A DNA stretch of 42,321 nt from an uncultured Spirochaetaceae bacterium. GTDB lineage: Bacteria > Spirochaetota > Spirochaetia > Sphaerochaetales > Sphaerochaetaceae. The position numbers and the translations under genes were made by a program. Under the pieces are notes generated by a model that saw only the letters and a program-made list of their open reading frames with translations, was not told where the DNA came from and did not search any database. Location: assembly GCA_900315435.1 (NCBI GenBank), contig OMYY01000025.1, forward strand, positions 1-42,321, read 5' to 3'. Position 1 is the first letter of the stretch. Every line of letters begins with the position of its first letter. This document shows positions 14,550 to 23,261 of the stretch, one piece after another.

Positions 14550-15506
14550 ATGGAAATCAGGAATGTCGCCATTATCGGTGTCGGTGCGGTCGGTTGCCTT
14601 TTCGGGGCAAGCATCAATGACGCGCTCGGGAAGGATCACGTACAGGTCGTCGCTTCAGGTTCCCGGCTTGCACGTTACCGTTCACAGGGTATGTTCCTCA
14701 ACGGGAAACTTGTGGACTTCGACTATGTCGAGCCGGAACATCTCCGGGTCGCGGACTTGGTCATCCTCGCCACCAAGAACCTCCAGCTCGAAGAGGCGAA
14801 AGAACAGATCGCCAAGGCAGTCGGTCCTGATACGGCAATCCTCAGCCTGCTCAACGGTACCGACAGCGAGGAGATCCTCGCTAGACGGTACGGGGCGGAG
14901 CATGTGCTCTATGCCTTTGCTGTCGGCATGAGCTCCGAGCACAGTGGCAACCATATCGATTTCACCAGCGCAGGACAGATCGTGTTCGGAGAAAAGGACA
15001 ACTCGAAGAGCCCGCGCGTGCTCGCCATCGAGGACCTGTTCGGACGTAGCGGCATCGCTTACACCGTGCCTGCCGATATCCGCCAGGCCCAATGGAAGAA
15101 ATTCATGCTGAACACCGCTTTCAACACCCTCAGTGCCATCACCTGGTCGGGCTACGGGGATTTCACGCAACCCGCCCTCCTGCAACTGGTACGGGACGTC
15201 TCAAGCGAGGTGATTGCCGTCGCCAAAGCCGAGGGGGTGGAACTGACAGAGGCGATGTGCGAGGAAAACATCAAAACCATCGGCTCTCTGGACCGGAACG
15301 GCATGACCAGCATGTTCCAGGACATGGTCGCCGGCAGGAAAACGGAGAACGAATATTTCACCGGAACCGTCGTCCGACTTGGGGAAAAGCATCGGATCCC
15401 GACGCCCGTGTGCCGGGTGTTGCATCTGGTGGCACAGGCCTGCGAGGGTTCCCGTTCCCGTGCCGTCAGGGAAAAAATCGTGCGCGATTCCGAAACCAAG
15501 CGGTAA
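14550..15506 (+). CDS. panE: 2-dehydropantoate 2-reductase (ketopantoate reductase)
   Basis: The 318-residue protein has an N-terminal Rossmann motif for NADPH (VAIIGVGAVGCLFGA), then LVILATKNLQLEEA and the SLLNGTDSEE region. The C-terminal helical domain carries the expected lysine (QAQWKKFMLNTAFN) and a late TSMFQDMVAGRKTENE motif with the substrate-binding Glu. The enzyme reduces ketopantoate to pantoate for coenzyme A synthesis. Length is normal. The start at ATG 14550 is chosen because the Rossmann strand begins there; the ribosome site is weak. It lies 53 bases after the AlbA_2 gene and ends 4 bases from the convergent RNase D-like gene. Other ApbA/PanE-family reductases with different 2-keto substrates cannot be ruled out. 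Confidence 0.85.
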   Translation: MEIRNVAIIGVGAVGCLFGASINDALGKDHVQVVASGSRLARYRSQGMFLNGKLVDFDYVEPEHLRVADLVILATKNLQLEEAKEQIAKAVGPDTAILSLLNGTDSEEILARRYGAEHVLYAFAVGMSSEHSGNHIDFTSAGQIVFGEKDNSKSPRVLAIEDLFGRSGIAYTVPADIRQAQWKKFMLNTAFNTLSAITWSGYGDFTQPALLQLVRDVSSEVIAVAKAEGVELTEAMCEENIKTIGSLDRNGMTSMFQDMVAGRKTENEYFTGTVVRLGEKHRIPTPVCRVLHLVAQACEGSRSRAVREKIVRDSETKR

Positions 15507-15510
15507 GAAG

Positions 15511-16362
15511 TCAGCGACCTTTCCTTGCCTCAGAAAGTTGATGCTTCAATGACGCAAGCACCTCGGGGTCGCGCGTCACCTTTGTATACGCTTGGGAATC
15601 CCGTACCGATTTCTTGACGAGGTCGGTCAAAACCCGTTTGTCCAGGATCCTCGAAGCTGGGATATTGCGCCTGCGTGCGACCTCATCACGGGCGATAAAA
15701 AGATATTTCGCATAGTGTTGCTCGACCGGGCTCATGAATCGGTAGCCAGGAAGCTTCGTCCACCCCGGCTGTTCAGGATGCTTGGCCTCGGCACAGGCCT
15801 TCATCTGGTTCTCCACCTGTCTGGAGAGATGCTTTTCGGACACCTGTTCCCACAGTATTTCCTTCAGCGCCAAGAGCTGCGCCACATCACCCAGCGCGTA
15901 CTGCACCTGATGCTCGTCCAGCGGACGGCGCATCCAGTTGGTCATCTGGTTTTTCTTCTTGTTCTCCAACACATGCTCCAGCCCGTACATGTCCATCAGC
16001 CCGCTCAGATTGCCTGTGTAGCCAAGGGCCAGGGCCGGCACCCGCACATCCCAGACACATGCCAGCTGGATGCCATAGACCTTGCGGACCAAGGCGGCAT
16101 CGCTCTCGCAGGAGAACATCACCTTCTCCAGCTCCCCGTCGGTGAAGAACGGCCCGAGCGCCTCCTTGGAGACTTTGAAAGGGTCGACCAGAAAGAAAGC
16201 CTTTCCATCAAACAACTGGATCAGACAAAGATGTTCCCCATAGACATGCAGGTTGAACTCACCCTCGAAATCCATGGCAACAGAGGAAACTCCCCCCTGC
16301 TTCCATGCCTGATATTGGTCTGTGAACGCCTTATCACTGGCGAGCAAGGTATAACGATACAT
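15511..16362 (-). CDS. rnd: RNase D-like 3'-5' exonuclease
   Basis: The 283-residue protein has the DEDDy nuclease domain: AMDFEGEFN supplies the first Asp and Glu (31, 33), FSCESDAALV the second Asp, and YALGDVAQLLAL the Tyr/Asp pair. The C-terminal part (FIARDEVARRRNIPASRILD and after) is an HRDC domain. RNase D trims tRNA and other RNA 3' ends in the cytoplasm. It is a little shorter than E. coli RNase D (375 residues), consistent with a single HRDC domain. Divergent from the rhamnose mutarotase gene; convergent with panE with only 4 bases between stops. Confidence 0.85.
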   Translation of the reverse strand: MYRYTLLASDKAFTDQYQAWKQGGVSSVAMDFEGEFNLHVYGEHLCLIQLFDGKAFFLVDPFKVSKEALGPFFTDGELEKVMFSCESDAALVRKVYGIQLACVWDVRVPALALGYTGNLSGLMDMYGLEHVLENKKKNQMTNWMRRPLDEHQVQYALGDVAQLLALKEILWEQVSEKHLSRQVENQMKACAEAKHPEQPGWTKLPGYRFMSPVEQHYAKYLFIARDEVARRRNIPASRILDKRVLTDLVKKSVRDSQAYTKVTRDPEVLASLKHQLSEARKGR

Positions 16363-16432
16363 AACGCTTCGACTCTACCCGAAAGCGATAGGAAAGGTAC
16401 AGACGCATTTCTCCATTCGAATGCATGGAATT

Positions 16433-16441
16433 TGCTATACT
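16433..16441 (+). promoter_or_regulatory. Extended -10 promoter for the mutarotase gene
   Basis: TTTGCTATACT contains TGnTATACT, an extended -10 element with TATACT at 16436-16441. It lies 19 bases before the rhamnose mutarotase ATG, with AAGGAG between. No good -35 is visible, which is acceptable for extended -10 promoters. Confidence 0.4.
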
Positions 16442-16460
16442 TGCCACAAGGAGTCAATGC

Positions 16461-16775
16461 ATGGACAAGCGTGAAGCGTTCAAGATGTATCTGAAGCCGG
16501 GCATGAAGGAAGAATATAAGAGACGTCATGCCAAAATCTGGCCCGAGGTGGTCAAGTTGCTCAAGGACAGTGGTGTCAGTGACTACGGCATTTACCTTGA
16601 CGAGGAAACCAATACCCTCTTTGCCTTCCAGCACACCCAAGGAACGGGAAGCCAGGCCACCGGAGCTGCCGAAGCGACCAAGCGATGGTGGCATTACATG
16701 AAGGACCTGATGGAGACCAATCCAGACGAGTCTCCCGTCTCGATTCCGCTGGAGGAGATGTTCTACCTTCCCTGA
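16461..16775 (+). CDS. rhaM: L-rhamnose mutarotase
   Basis: The 104-residue protein matches RhaM in length and motifs: MYLKPGMKEEYKRRHAKIWP near the N-terminus (Tyr19, His23 as the likely catalytic pair), YGIYLDEETNTLFAF in the middle, RWWHYMKDLME, and the C-terminal LEEMFYLP tail. The enzyme interconverts the alpha and beta anomers of L-rhamnose (or related deoxysugars) in the cytoplasm. ATG at 16461 follows AAGGAG at 7 bases. It stands alone here, with no other rhamnose genes in the window, and is followed by a hairpin shared with the convergent permease gene. Confidence 0.88.
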   Translation: MDKREAFKMYLKPGMKEEYKRRHAKIWPEVVKLLKDSGVSDYGIYLDEETNTLFAFQHTQGTGSQATGAAEATKRWWHYMKDLMETNPDESPVSIPLEEMFYLP

Positions 16776-16795
16776 ATCAGCAAGCACGAAAGAAA

Positions 16796-16830
16796 CTACC
16801 CCCACGGTTGCTTCCAACCCGTGAGGGTAG
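16796..16830 (-). terminator. Intrinsic terminator of the NCS2 permease gene
   Basis: CTACCCCCACGG pairs with CCGTGAGGGTAG at 11 of 12 positions. On the minus strand the stem is followed by TTTCTTTC, so it fits an intrinsic terminator for the leftward permease gene. It lies between the convergent mutarotase and permease genes and may also block read-through from the other side. Confidence 0.75.
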
Positions 16831-16851
16831 TCTGTGCCCAGGCGTATCAGC

Positions 16852-18138
16852 TTACTTGCCTTCCTTGGGAACAGGCAGGGCCAAGTTCAGGACGATGCCG
16901 ACCAAGGTGGCCAGCGCGACGGAACCAAGGCTGAAGGTCAGGGACCCGCCGAGGGCGAACTGCAGCATGCCGCCACCGATACCGATGGTGAGGATGACGC
17001 TGCTGATGGTCAGGTTCCTCTTGTCCTGATAGTCGACGCCGCTCTCGACCAGCGTGCGCAGGCCGCTGGAAGCGATGATACCGAAGAAGAGCATCGAGAT
17101 GCCGCCAAGGACCGGGCTCGGGATGGTATGGATCAGGGCACCGAACTTCGGGAAGAAGGAGAGCAGGATCGCGAAGACCGCGGCGCCGCCGGTCACGTAG
17201 ACGGAGTAGACGCCCGTGATGGCGAGCACGCCGATGTTCTCGCCATACGTGGTATTCGGAGGGCCACCCCAAAGCGCGGCCCACGCGGTGGCGAGACCGT
17301 CGCCGGACAGGGTCCTGTGCAGGCCCGGATCCTCGTAGAAGTTCTTGCCGACGACCTTGCTGACCGTCAGGGTGTCACCGAGGTGCTCGCAGATGGTGGC
17401 AAAGCTGACGATGACGAACGTCAGGATGGCGACCAGGTTGAACTTCGGCATATGCATGCGCGGCAACCCGAACCAAGCGGCATCCTTCACCCCCTGGAAA
17501 TCAATCAGGTGGTAGGCGGGGAAGAAATTGCCCATGACCAAGGTGAAGATATAGCCGGCGGCCAGACCGAAGAGCACCGGAATGACGCTGATGAACCCCT
17601 TGCCGTAGATATTGACGATGACCGTGACGGCCAGAGTGACCATGGCGACCGAGAAGAGCACCAGGGAGTAGCCCTGCGAAGCATCAGAATTCGGGTACAT
17701 GGCCATGTTCAAGGCGGAGGGGGCCAGGCTCATGCCGATGACCACGATCACGCTGCCGATGACGACTGGCGGCAAGGCCTTCCTCAACCATCCGGTTCCC
17801 GTCTTCTTGATGATGGCGGCGACCACCAGATAGGTGATGCCGCTAAAGACCGCACCGCCCATCGCATAGGGAAGTCCGTACGCGGAACTGATGGTGACCA
17901 AGGCGGGAATGAACGCAAAGGAAGAACCGAGGAACACCGGCACCTTCGCTCCTGTGCACAGGATGTAGATCAACGTACCGGTACCTGCGGTGAACAGGGC
18001 GGTGTTGATATCCATTCCCGTGAGAATCGGAACCAGGATGGTCGCGCCAAACATGGCGAACACATGCTGGATACTCAGCGGAATCCACTTCGAGAGAGGC
18101 GGTTTGTCCGCAGGACCGTACAGCATCTTCGTACTCAT
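16852..18138 (-). CDS. uraA: NCS2 uracil/xanthine permease
   Basis: The 428-residue protein is a multi-spanning inner-membrane nucleobase:cation symporter of the NCS2 family. Many hydrophobic segments are visible. The family signature is intact in FATICEHLGDTLTVSKVVGK (with the substrate-binding Glu), then the LHRTLSGDGLATAWAAL and GGPPNTTYGENIGV stretches. The ICEHLGD and GGPPNTTYGEN sequences favour uracil permease (UraA) over purine permeases, though xanthine or uric acid cannot be excluded. The ATG has AAGGAG upstream at 9 bases. It is monocistronic, ending at a good terminator. It diverges from the U32 protease-family gene. Confidence 0.85.
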   Translation of the reverse strand: MSTKMLYGPADKPPLSKWIPLSIQHVFAMFGATILVPILTGMDINTALFTAGTGTLIYILCTGAKVPVFLGSSFAFIPALVTISSAYGLPYAMGGAVFSGITYLVVAAIIKKTGTGWLRKALPPVVIGSVIVVIGMSLAPSALNMAMYPNSDASQGYSLVLFSVAMVTLAVTVIVNIYGKGFISVIPVLFGLAAGYIFTLVMGNFFPAYHLIDFQGVKDAAWFGLPRMHMPKFNLVAILTFVIVSFATICEHLGDTLTVSKVVGKNFYEDPGLHRTLSGDGLATAWAALWGGPPNTTYGENIGVLAITGVYSVYVTGGAAVFAILLSFFPKFGALIHTIPSPVLGGISMLFFGIIASSGLRTLVESGVDYQDKRNLTISSVILTIGIGGGMLQFALGGSLTFSLGSVALATLVGIVLNLALPVPKEGK

Positions 18139-18334
18139 GATGAAGAGCTCCTTAAGGAATGCAAAATATGACTTTTCTAGGGAAGTCCCTTTATTCTATC
18201 GAAAATCCCCCCGTCGTGGAAAGGGGGAGACTTCCCTCCTCTACGGACGTATCCAATAGGTTGAAGGGAAAATACAAGATTGCGGCATTACCGCTTCCGT
18301 TGCTTTTTCCCGGTTCTTGGTCTAGGGTTGAGGC

Positions 18335-20566
18335 ATGACAGAATTGTTACTTCCCGCCGGCAGCATGCAGGCCGGCCTTGCCGCGTTCGAAGGCGGCGCA
18401 GACGCCATTTATCTCGGATTCACCCGTTTCTCCGCCCGCAAGGAAGCGAAGAACTTCACCTTCGATGAATTCAGACGGATCACCACCTACGCTCGCGAGC
18501 ACCGGAAGCAGGTCATCATCGCCCTGAACACCCTGCTGAAGGATGATGATATCCAGGACGCCTACGACCTGCTCAAGCAAGCTTCGTTCATCGGCTGCGA
18601 CGGCATCATCATCCAGGATCTCGGACTTGCACGTCTCTGCCGACGGGACTTCCCCAACCTCGAGCTGCACGCCTCCACCCAACTCGCCGTCCACACGGCC
18701 GAAGGAGTGAGGGAAATGCAGAGTCTCGGCTTCAAGCAGGTGGTGCTCAGCCGGGAGCTGACCATCGAGGAAATCGGGCGTATCAGGAAATCCTGCCCGG
18801 ACGTAAAGCTCGAAGTCTTCATCCACGGAGCCCTCTGCTATGGCTTCAGCGGCCTGTGCATGGCCAGCGCAAAGCTTTGCGGACGAAGCGCCAACGGTGG
18901 AGCCTGCGCCCAAATCTGCCGCTCCTGGTTTGAAATCGAGAAGGATCCCCTGCGTCCCGCCGAGCTCAGTCCGAAACCGATCCAGAGAAAGGCCTGGTGG
19001 CTCAGCATGAGCGACCTTGATGGCACCAAGGCCGTGAAGCGTCTGCAGGATATGGGCATCGACATGCTGAAAGTCGAGGGCCGCATGAAGGCACCTGCCT
19101 ACACGCTCGCGGCCGCCAAGTACTATCGCGCGTTGCTTGACGGACAGGAAGATACCTCCCAATTGAAGAAGGATCTGGAAACCGTCTTCGCACGTCGCAT
19201 GACCGGCGGCTGGCTGACCGATTACGGCCGTACCGAGCAGGATTTCACTCCCCGTACCGTCACGCTCGGTTCGACAAGCTACCCGCGCCACCGCGGCATC
19301 AAGATCGGCAAGGTGCAGGAGCTGACCCGCTATGGAGCGGTGGTGACGCTGACCGAGCCGGTCGCGCTCCGTGACGGCATCTCCTATTTCACGGCGGGCG
19401 ACAAGGAGCCGGTCGGGGTCGTCCAGTTCGGATTGTCGACCATGCGCGACGCCTACCGGAAGTACATCCAGGAGGCAATCCCGTCCCAGACCGTCATCAT
19501 CCAGATTCCAGAGGGACAGCCGGAGCCGAAAGTCGGACAAGAAGTCTACTGCATCAGCCGCCATGACCAGACCCTCCCGGTCATCGGCAAGGAACTCACG
19601 CCCGCCACGGCCGGACTGGAGACAATCCTGCATCTCGAACAGGACAAGCTCAGCGTCGAGACCCGTCTCGGCTTTCTCGGCAAGAAGGTCGTCAAGCGCT
19701 ATCCGATCGCCGCCTCCCGGGCGCAGAAGTCAAGAGAGCTGCAGAAGGAGATGACCGAGCTGTTCAGCCAGAATGACAAGAGCTACTTCTCCCTGAAGTC
19801 CCTGACCATCGACAACCAGACCGGCCTCCAAGACGACAACCTCTTCTATCCGCTCTCGCAGATGAAGACAATGCGGAGGGACTGGTACAAGACCTTGGAC
19901 ATGCTCCTCGAGAAATACCTTGCCGAGCCGCTTGAGCGGAAGACGGGGACGATGGAGACCAAGGAACTGCTCCCGTTGAGGAACCTGTTGAGCGACCGGA
20001 GCCAAGTGCCTTGGCTGGACGTGATGGAAATCGCCAAGGAGGAGGAACCTGAGAAACGGATGTACATGGTTCTCTCCAGGTATTACCTTCCCCTTGCCCC
20101 GGTGATGTTCAAGGAAGCGGAATACTACCAGGCGCTGGATGGCATCGTACAGAAGCTGCAGAACAGCGGCAATCTGGACAAGGTCCGCTTCGGTCTGAAC
20201 AACATCGCCCAGGTGCGGTGGGCGAAGCGGCACCCCGAATGCAAGGTCTTCTGCGACATCTACCTGTACCTGGCGAACAGCTTCACCGCCGAGTCGATGC
20301 AGGAGGAATTGGGGGACAGTCTGGTTGGCGGTTACCTCTGGCTGGAGACCCAGTCCTTCACCAAAGGCTACTGGCCCTTCATCCCGACACCCGTTCCGGC
20401 CTCGTTCAACATTCCCCTCTTCATCAGTCGTTCCTGCTTCCGGCATGACTCGCTGCTGCTCGAGTGCGAGAACTGCCCGCATCGTGGTTCCTGGTATCTG
20501 GAACAGATGGACCGCAGGCTGCACGTGATGGTGAAGGACTGCATCACCATCATCACCCAAGTCTGA
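18335..20566 (+). CDS. U32 peptidase-family protein (RlhA/TrhP-like)
   Basis: The 743-residue protein begins with the U32 TIM-barrel-like domain (ELLLPAGSMQAGLAAFEGGA then DAIYLGFTRFSARKEA). It carries the family signature cysteines in FIHGALCYGFSGLCMAS and GGACAQICR, and a late CENCPHRGSWYLEQ motif. Modern members such as RlhA (23S rRNA C2501 hydroxylation) and TrhP (tRNA U34 hydroxylation) are RNA hydroxylation factors with an iron-sulfur cluster rather than proteases. The length of about 740 includes the long C-terminal extension seen in RlhA-type proteins. The gene is followed by a terminator and appears to be monocistronic. Which RNA it modifies cannot be told from this sequence. Confidence 0.8.
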   Translation: MTELLLPAGSMQAGLAAFEGGADAIYLGFTRFSARKEAKNFTFDEFRRITTYAREHRKQVIIALNTLLKDDDIQDAYDLLKQASFIGCDGIIIQDLGLARLCRRDFPNLELHASTQLAVHTAEGVREMQSLGFKQVVLSRELTIEEIGRIRKSCPDVKLEVFIHGALCYGFSGLCMASAKLCGRSANGGACAQICRSWFEIEKDPLRPAELSPKPIQRKAWWLSMSDLDGTKAVKRLQDMGIDMLKVEGRMKAPAYTLAAAKYYRALLDGQEDTSQLKKDLETVFARRMTGGWLTDYGRTEQDFTPRTVTLGSTSYPRHRGIKIGKVQELTRYGAVVTLTEPVALRDGISYFTAGDKEPVGVVQFGLSTMRDAYRKYIQEAIPSQTVIIQIPEGQPEPKVGQEVYCISRHDQTLPVIGKELTPATAGLETILHLEQDKLSVETRLGFLGKKVVKRYPIAASRAQKSRELQKEMTELFSQNDKSYFSLKSLTIDNQTGLQDDNLFYPLSQMKTMRRDWYKTLDMLLEKYLAEPLERKTGTMETKELLPLRNLLSDRSQVPWLDVMEIAKEEEPEKRMYMVLSRYYLPLAPVMFKEAEYYQALDGIVQKLQNSGNLDKVRFGLNNIAQVRWAKRHPECKVFCDIYLYLANSFTAESMQEELGDSLVGGYLWLETQSFTKGYWPFIPTPVPASFNIPLFISRSCFRHDSLLLECENCPHRGSWYLEQMDRRLHVMVKDCITIITQV

Positions 20567-20578
20567 ACCAACGGACAA

Positions 20579-20616
20579 GGGGGTCTGCCCGCAAAGGACA
20601 GACCCCCTCTTCTTTG
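20579..20616. terminator. Bidirectional intrinsic terminator
   Basis: GGGGGTCTG pairs perfectly with CAGACCCCC around an 11-base loop, followed by TCTTCTTTG on the plus strand. It ends the U32 gene. It lies between that gene and the convergent nagB-like gene, whose transcript would also form the hairpin. Confidence 0.8.
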
Positions 20617-20638
20617 TCCGTATTCCTTTCCCTCTGAT

Positions 20639-21403
20639 TCAGAAGTCCAGAATCTCCTTGCCACTCTCGTTGTCAAGGAACAGCCGGGCATCCGCGTGCA
20701 GGCGAAGAATCGAGCTCGGGCAACTCTCCGCTACCGGGCCAAGGACCGCCATGCGGGCGGCATGGGCCTTCGTCGCCGCGGGGACCGTGCAGACGATATG
20801 GTTGGCGGAGAAAAGCATGGGCACCGTCAGCGTCACCGCCTGGCTTGGCACATCCTCCAGCTTCTTGAAGCAACCGTCATGCACCTGCTGGTTCCGGCAC
20901 ACCTCGTCCAGTCCGACCACCTTCACCACTTTCGGATCCTTGAAGTCGGCCACCGCAGGATCGTTGAAGGCGATATGGCCGTTCTCGCCGATTCCCATCA
21001 GGCAGATATCGATCGGGGCAGCCTTCAGGAGTCCGGCATAGTTCTCCAGGCTCCGCCCGACATCTCCTTGCGGACGCAGATAGTGGATCTTCGCGAACGG
21101 GACCTTCTGGAAGATATGGGCGTCAAGGAAATTGCCGAATCCCTGTGGGGCGTCCTTGTCCAGCCCGATGTACTCGTCCATGTGGAAGGCCTCGATGCGG
21201 GACCAGTCGATCTTCTTGCTCGCGGCAAGGTAGGCGAGAATCTCATTCTGGCTTGGAGCGGCAGCGAAGATCATGCGGACCAAGCGGTCCTTGACCTGGT
21301 CCAGCGCCTGCAGGATCAAGCTCTCGGCAGCCTGGCCGGCCGCCCTTCCCATAGCCTCGCGGCTATCCAGAATCTCACACGTAAAACCAAGATGTCTTGC
21401 CAT
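20639..21403 (-). CDS. nagB: Glucosamine-6-phosphate deaminase-like protein (copy 1)
   Basis: The 254-residue protein is of NagB length and fold: RIEAFHMDEYIGLDKD holds the enolising Asp, LMGIGENGHIAFNDPA the active-site His loop, and SQAVTLTVPMLFSA the late helix. Relative to E. coli NagB the loop has Asn for Asp141 and Asp for Glu148; Asn is common in other NagB proteins. The reaction converts glucosamine-6-phosphate to fructose-6-phosphate and ammonia in the cytoplasm. It begins 2 bases after the stop of the second copy, in the row with the LacI regulator and TRAP genes. The first copy is more divergent and might act on a related amino sugar. Confidence 0.8.
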   Translation of the reverse strand: MARHLGFTCEILDSREAMGRAAGQAAESLILQALDQVKDRLVRMIFAAAPSQNEILAYLAASKKIDWSRIEAFHMDEYIGLDKDAPQGFGNFLDAHIFQKVPFAKIHYLRPQGDVGRSLENYAGLLKAAPIDICLMGIGENGHIAFNDPAVADFKDPKVVKVVGLDEVCRNQQVHDGCFKKLEDVPSQAVTLTVPMLFSANHIVCTVPAATKAHAARMAVLGPVAESCPSSILRLHADARLFLDNESGKEILDF

Positions 21404-21404
21404 G

Positions 21405-22145
21405 TCATCTCACCGGGAATGCTTTCGCACTTGAGTCATCATCGATGAAGAGATACCACTCGGGGTGGCTCTTCAGGATTGTCGCGGGAACCAGATTGGT
21501 CACCGGCTTCTCCATTGTCATCTGGATCGCATCGGCCTTCACCGCGTGCGGCGCGGCCGTGACGATCACCTTGCAGCTCATGATCTGGGATACGGTCATG
21601 CTGACAGCCTGCTTGGGCACGTCATCCACCGTCTTGAACCACCCCTCATGCACCTGCTGCATGCGGCATTTCCGGTCCAAGTCGACCACGATATAGCTTG
21701 CTTTGGTCTGGAAGTCCGCAGGAGGGTCATTAAAGGCGACATGGCCGTTCTCGCCGATTCCGATGACCCCGACATCGATCGGCTTCTCGGTGATCCGCTT
21801 GGTCAGTTCGGCGATATGCCCACGCACATCACCTTCCCCGTTGACAAAAACCGCCTCTTTCGGGTGGACGATATCGACGAACCGCTCCTTCAGGTACTTG
21901 CGGAAGCTGGCGGCGTGCGTCTCGGGAAGATCCACATACTCGTCCAGGTGGAACATGGTCACCTTGCTCCAGTCGACATCCAGCTTGACCAACGCTTTCA
22001 GCGTCTCGAACTGGCTTGCGCCCGTGCTGAGCGCGATGCGGCAATATCCCTGCCGGGCGATGGCCTTGTTGATCTCACAGGCGATCCGTCCGGCAGCCGC
22101 GACTCCCAACTCTTCGGGAGTATGGAACACGTTCACGGAAAACAT
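21405..22145 (-). CDS. nagB: Glucosamine-6-phosphate deaminase (copy 2)
   Basis: The 246-residue protein is a second NagB: CRIALSTGASQFETLKAL (phosphate loop), VTMFHLDEYVDLPETHAASF, VIGIGENGHVAFNDPPADF and KQAVSMTVSQIMSCKVIVTA. It shares the Asn/Asp substitutions in the active loop with its neighbour. ATG at 22145 follows AAGGAGGG and gives the normal N-terminus. It converts glucosamine-6-phosphate, the product of NagA, to fructose-6-phosphate. It is followed directly by copy 1 and preceded by the LacI-family gene, all in one row. Confidence 0.85.
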   Translation of the reverse strand: MFSVNVFHTPEELGVAAAGRIACEINKAIARQGYCRIALSTGASQFETLKALVKLDVDWSKVTMFHLDEYVDLPETHAASFRKYLKERFVDIVHPKEAVFVNGEGDVRGHIAELTKRITEKPIDVGVIGIGENGHVAFNDPPADFQTKASYIVVDLDRKCRMQQVHEGWFKTVDDVPKQAVSMTVSQIMSCKVIVTAAPHAVKADAIQMTMEKPVTNLVPATILKSHPEWYLFIDDDSSAKAFPVR

Positions 22146-22161
22146 CTGTTTCCCTCCTTGT

Positions 22162-23256
22162 TTACACTGATGACGAAACGTAGATGCCCGGTCCCATGCG
22201 GCCGACGTAGAACGGGAGGTTGCTCCTGAGCACAATCGAGACGGGGACCGAGAGCACTTTCGCTTTCGGCATTTCTTTTTTCAACAGGTACTCGAACAAG
22301 AGATGCATGCCCAAATACCCTCTCTGGAACGGATTCTTGTCGATGATGCCCGAGACCAGCCCCCGTTCCAGATTGGAGACATTTTCCGGGCAAAGTTCGG
22401 TGACCAGCACCTCGGTCTTCCGTTCGGGATGCCTGAGCGCCACGCGGGTGATCGCCTGGCAGTTCTTCTCCCGGACCGAGTAGAAGGCGACAGTCTCCGG
22501 ATGGGCAAGCAACGCCTGTTCCAACCGCTGCTCCAGCAACGGCTCGTCGTACGGGTCGTCAACCACCAGCGTAGTGAATGGCAGGCGGTTCTTCTCGATG
22601 TAGGAGGAAAACCCCCGCACGTTCTCCTGGTGGGTCTTGCTGGTCGTATCCCCCATGGCGATGATGATCAACCCTGGATCGCACACCTTACACAGGTACT
22701 CCGCTCCCAAACGGCCAATCAGGTCGCTTCGCGGGGAAATGCAGCAAAGGCTGTCCAGTTGGGGAATCCGTTCGTCCACCAGGACGACGGGGATTCCCTT
22801 TGCAATCAGCTTTCCCAACCGGTACTCCAATTCAGATCCGGTATTGGCCGGGAGCACGACGATGCCGTCATAAGGATGCGGGTCGTCATACAGCTTGTCC
22901 AGCACCTTGCACTCGGCTGCCGCGGCACCATGCCCATAGGGGACCACCAGGTCATCGCAGCTGCAGTTCAGGCCGGCGAACTCGTCGAAAGCCGTGTGCA
23001 CTCCCTCCAGCATGCAGGCGTGGTATTCTCCCGCAGAACGTGCCGCCTCGCCGATATACGCCACCCTGATGGGATTGCGTTTCAATGCGGAAGCCGCAAA
23101 GTTCACCTCATAGCCCATGGCCTTGACAGCCTCGAGGATTTTCGTCCTGGTCTCCTCGCTCAGGCCATCCTTGTTGTGGATGGCCCGATGGATGGAAATC
23201 AGGGAATATCCCGTCGCTTGCGCAATGTCTTTCAGGGTGATGTTGTTGGCAGCCAT
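22162..23256 (-). CDS. LacI-family transcriptional regulator
   Basis: The 364-residue protein starts with the LacI helix-turn-helix and hinge (ITLKDIAQATGYSLISIHRA, then IHNKDGLSEETRTKILEAVK). A periplasmic-binding-protein-like effector domain follows (VAYIGEAARSAGEYHACMLE and on; IVVLPANTGSELEYRLGKLI mid-domain). It lies 5 bases downstream of dctM and ahead of the two nagB genes. The obvious target is the AACGTTAACGTT palindrome between dctP and nagA. The effector is presumably a phosphorylated or free amino sugar. Confidence 0.88.
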   Translation of the reverse strand: MAANNITLKDIAQATGYSLISIHRAIHNKDGLSEETRTKILEAVKAMGYEVNFAASALKRNPIRVAYIGEAARSAGEYHACMLEGVHTAFDEFAGLNCSCDDLVVPYGHGAAAAECKVLDKLYDDPHPYDGIVVLPANTGSELEYRLGKLIAKGIPVVLVDERIPQLDSLCCISPRSDLIGRLGAEYLCKVCDPGLIIIAMGDTTSKTHQENVRGFSSYIEKNRLPFTTLVVDDPYDEPLLEQRLEQALLAHPETVAFYSVREKNCQAITRVALRHPERKTEVLVTELCPENVSNLERGLVSGIIDKNPFQRGYLGMHLLFEYLLKKEMPKAKVLSVPVSIVLRSNLPFYVGRMGPGIYVSSSV

Positions 23257-23261
23257 AGCAA

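Noticed and set aside
16834-18171. 445-codon open frame on the plus strand
   Set aside because: Antisense shadow of the NCS2 permease gene; composition is almost all charged residues and lacks any motif.
18139-18334. Riboswitch or attenuator ahead of the permease gene
   Set aside because: A CCCCC/GGGGG stem with a 10-base loop is present, but no purine-riboswitch core or PyrR-type element could be recognised; the stem alone is too little.
18347-19633. 428-codon open frame on the minus strand
   Set aside because: Antisense to the U32-family gene, which has the conserved Cys motifs; GC-rich DNA keeps the opposite frame open.
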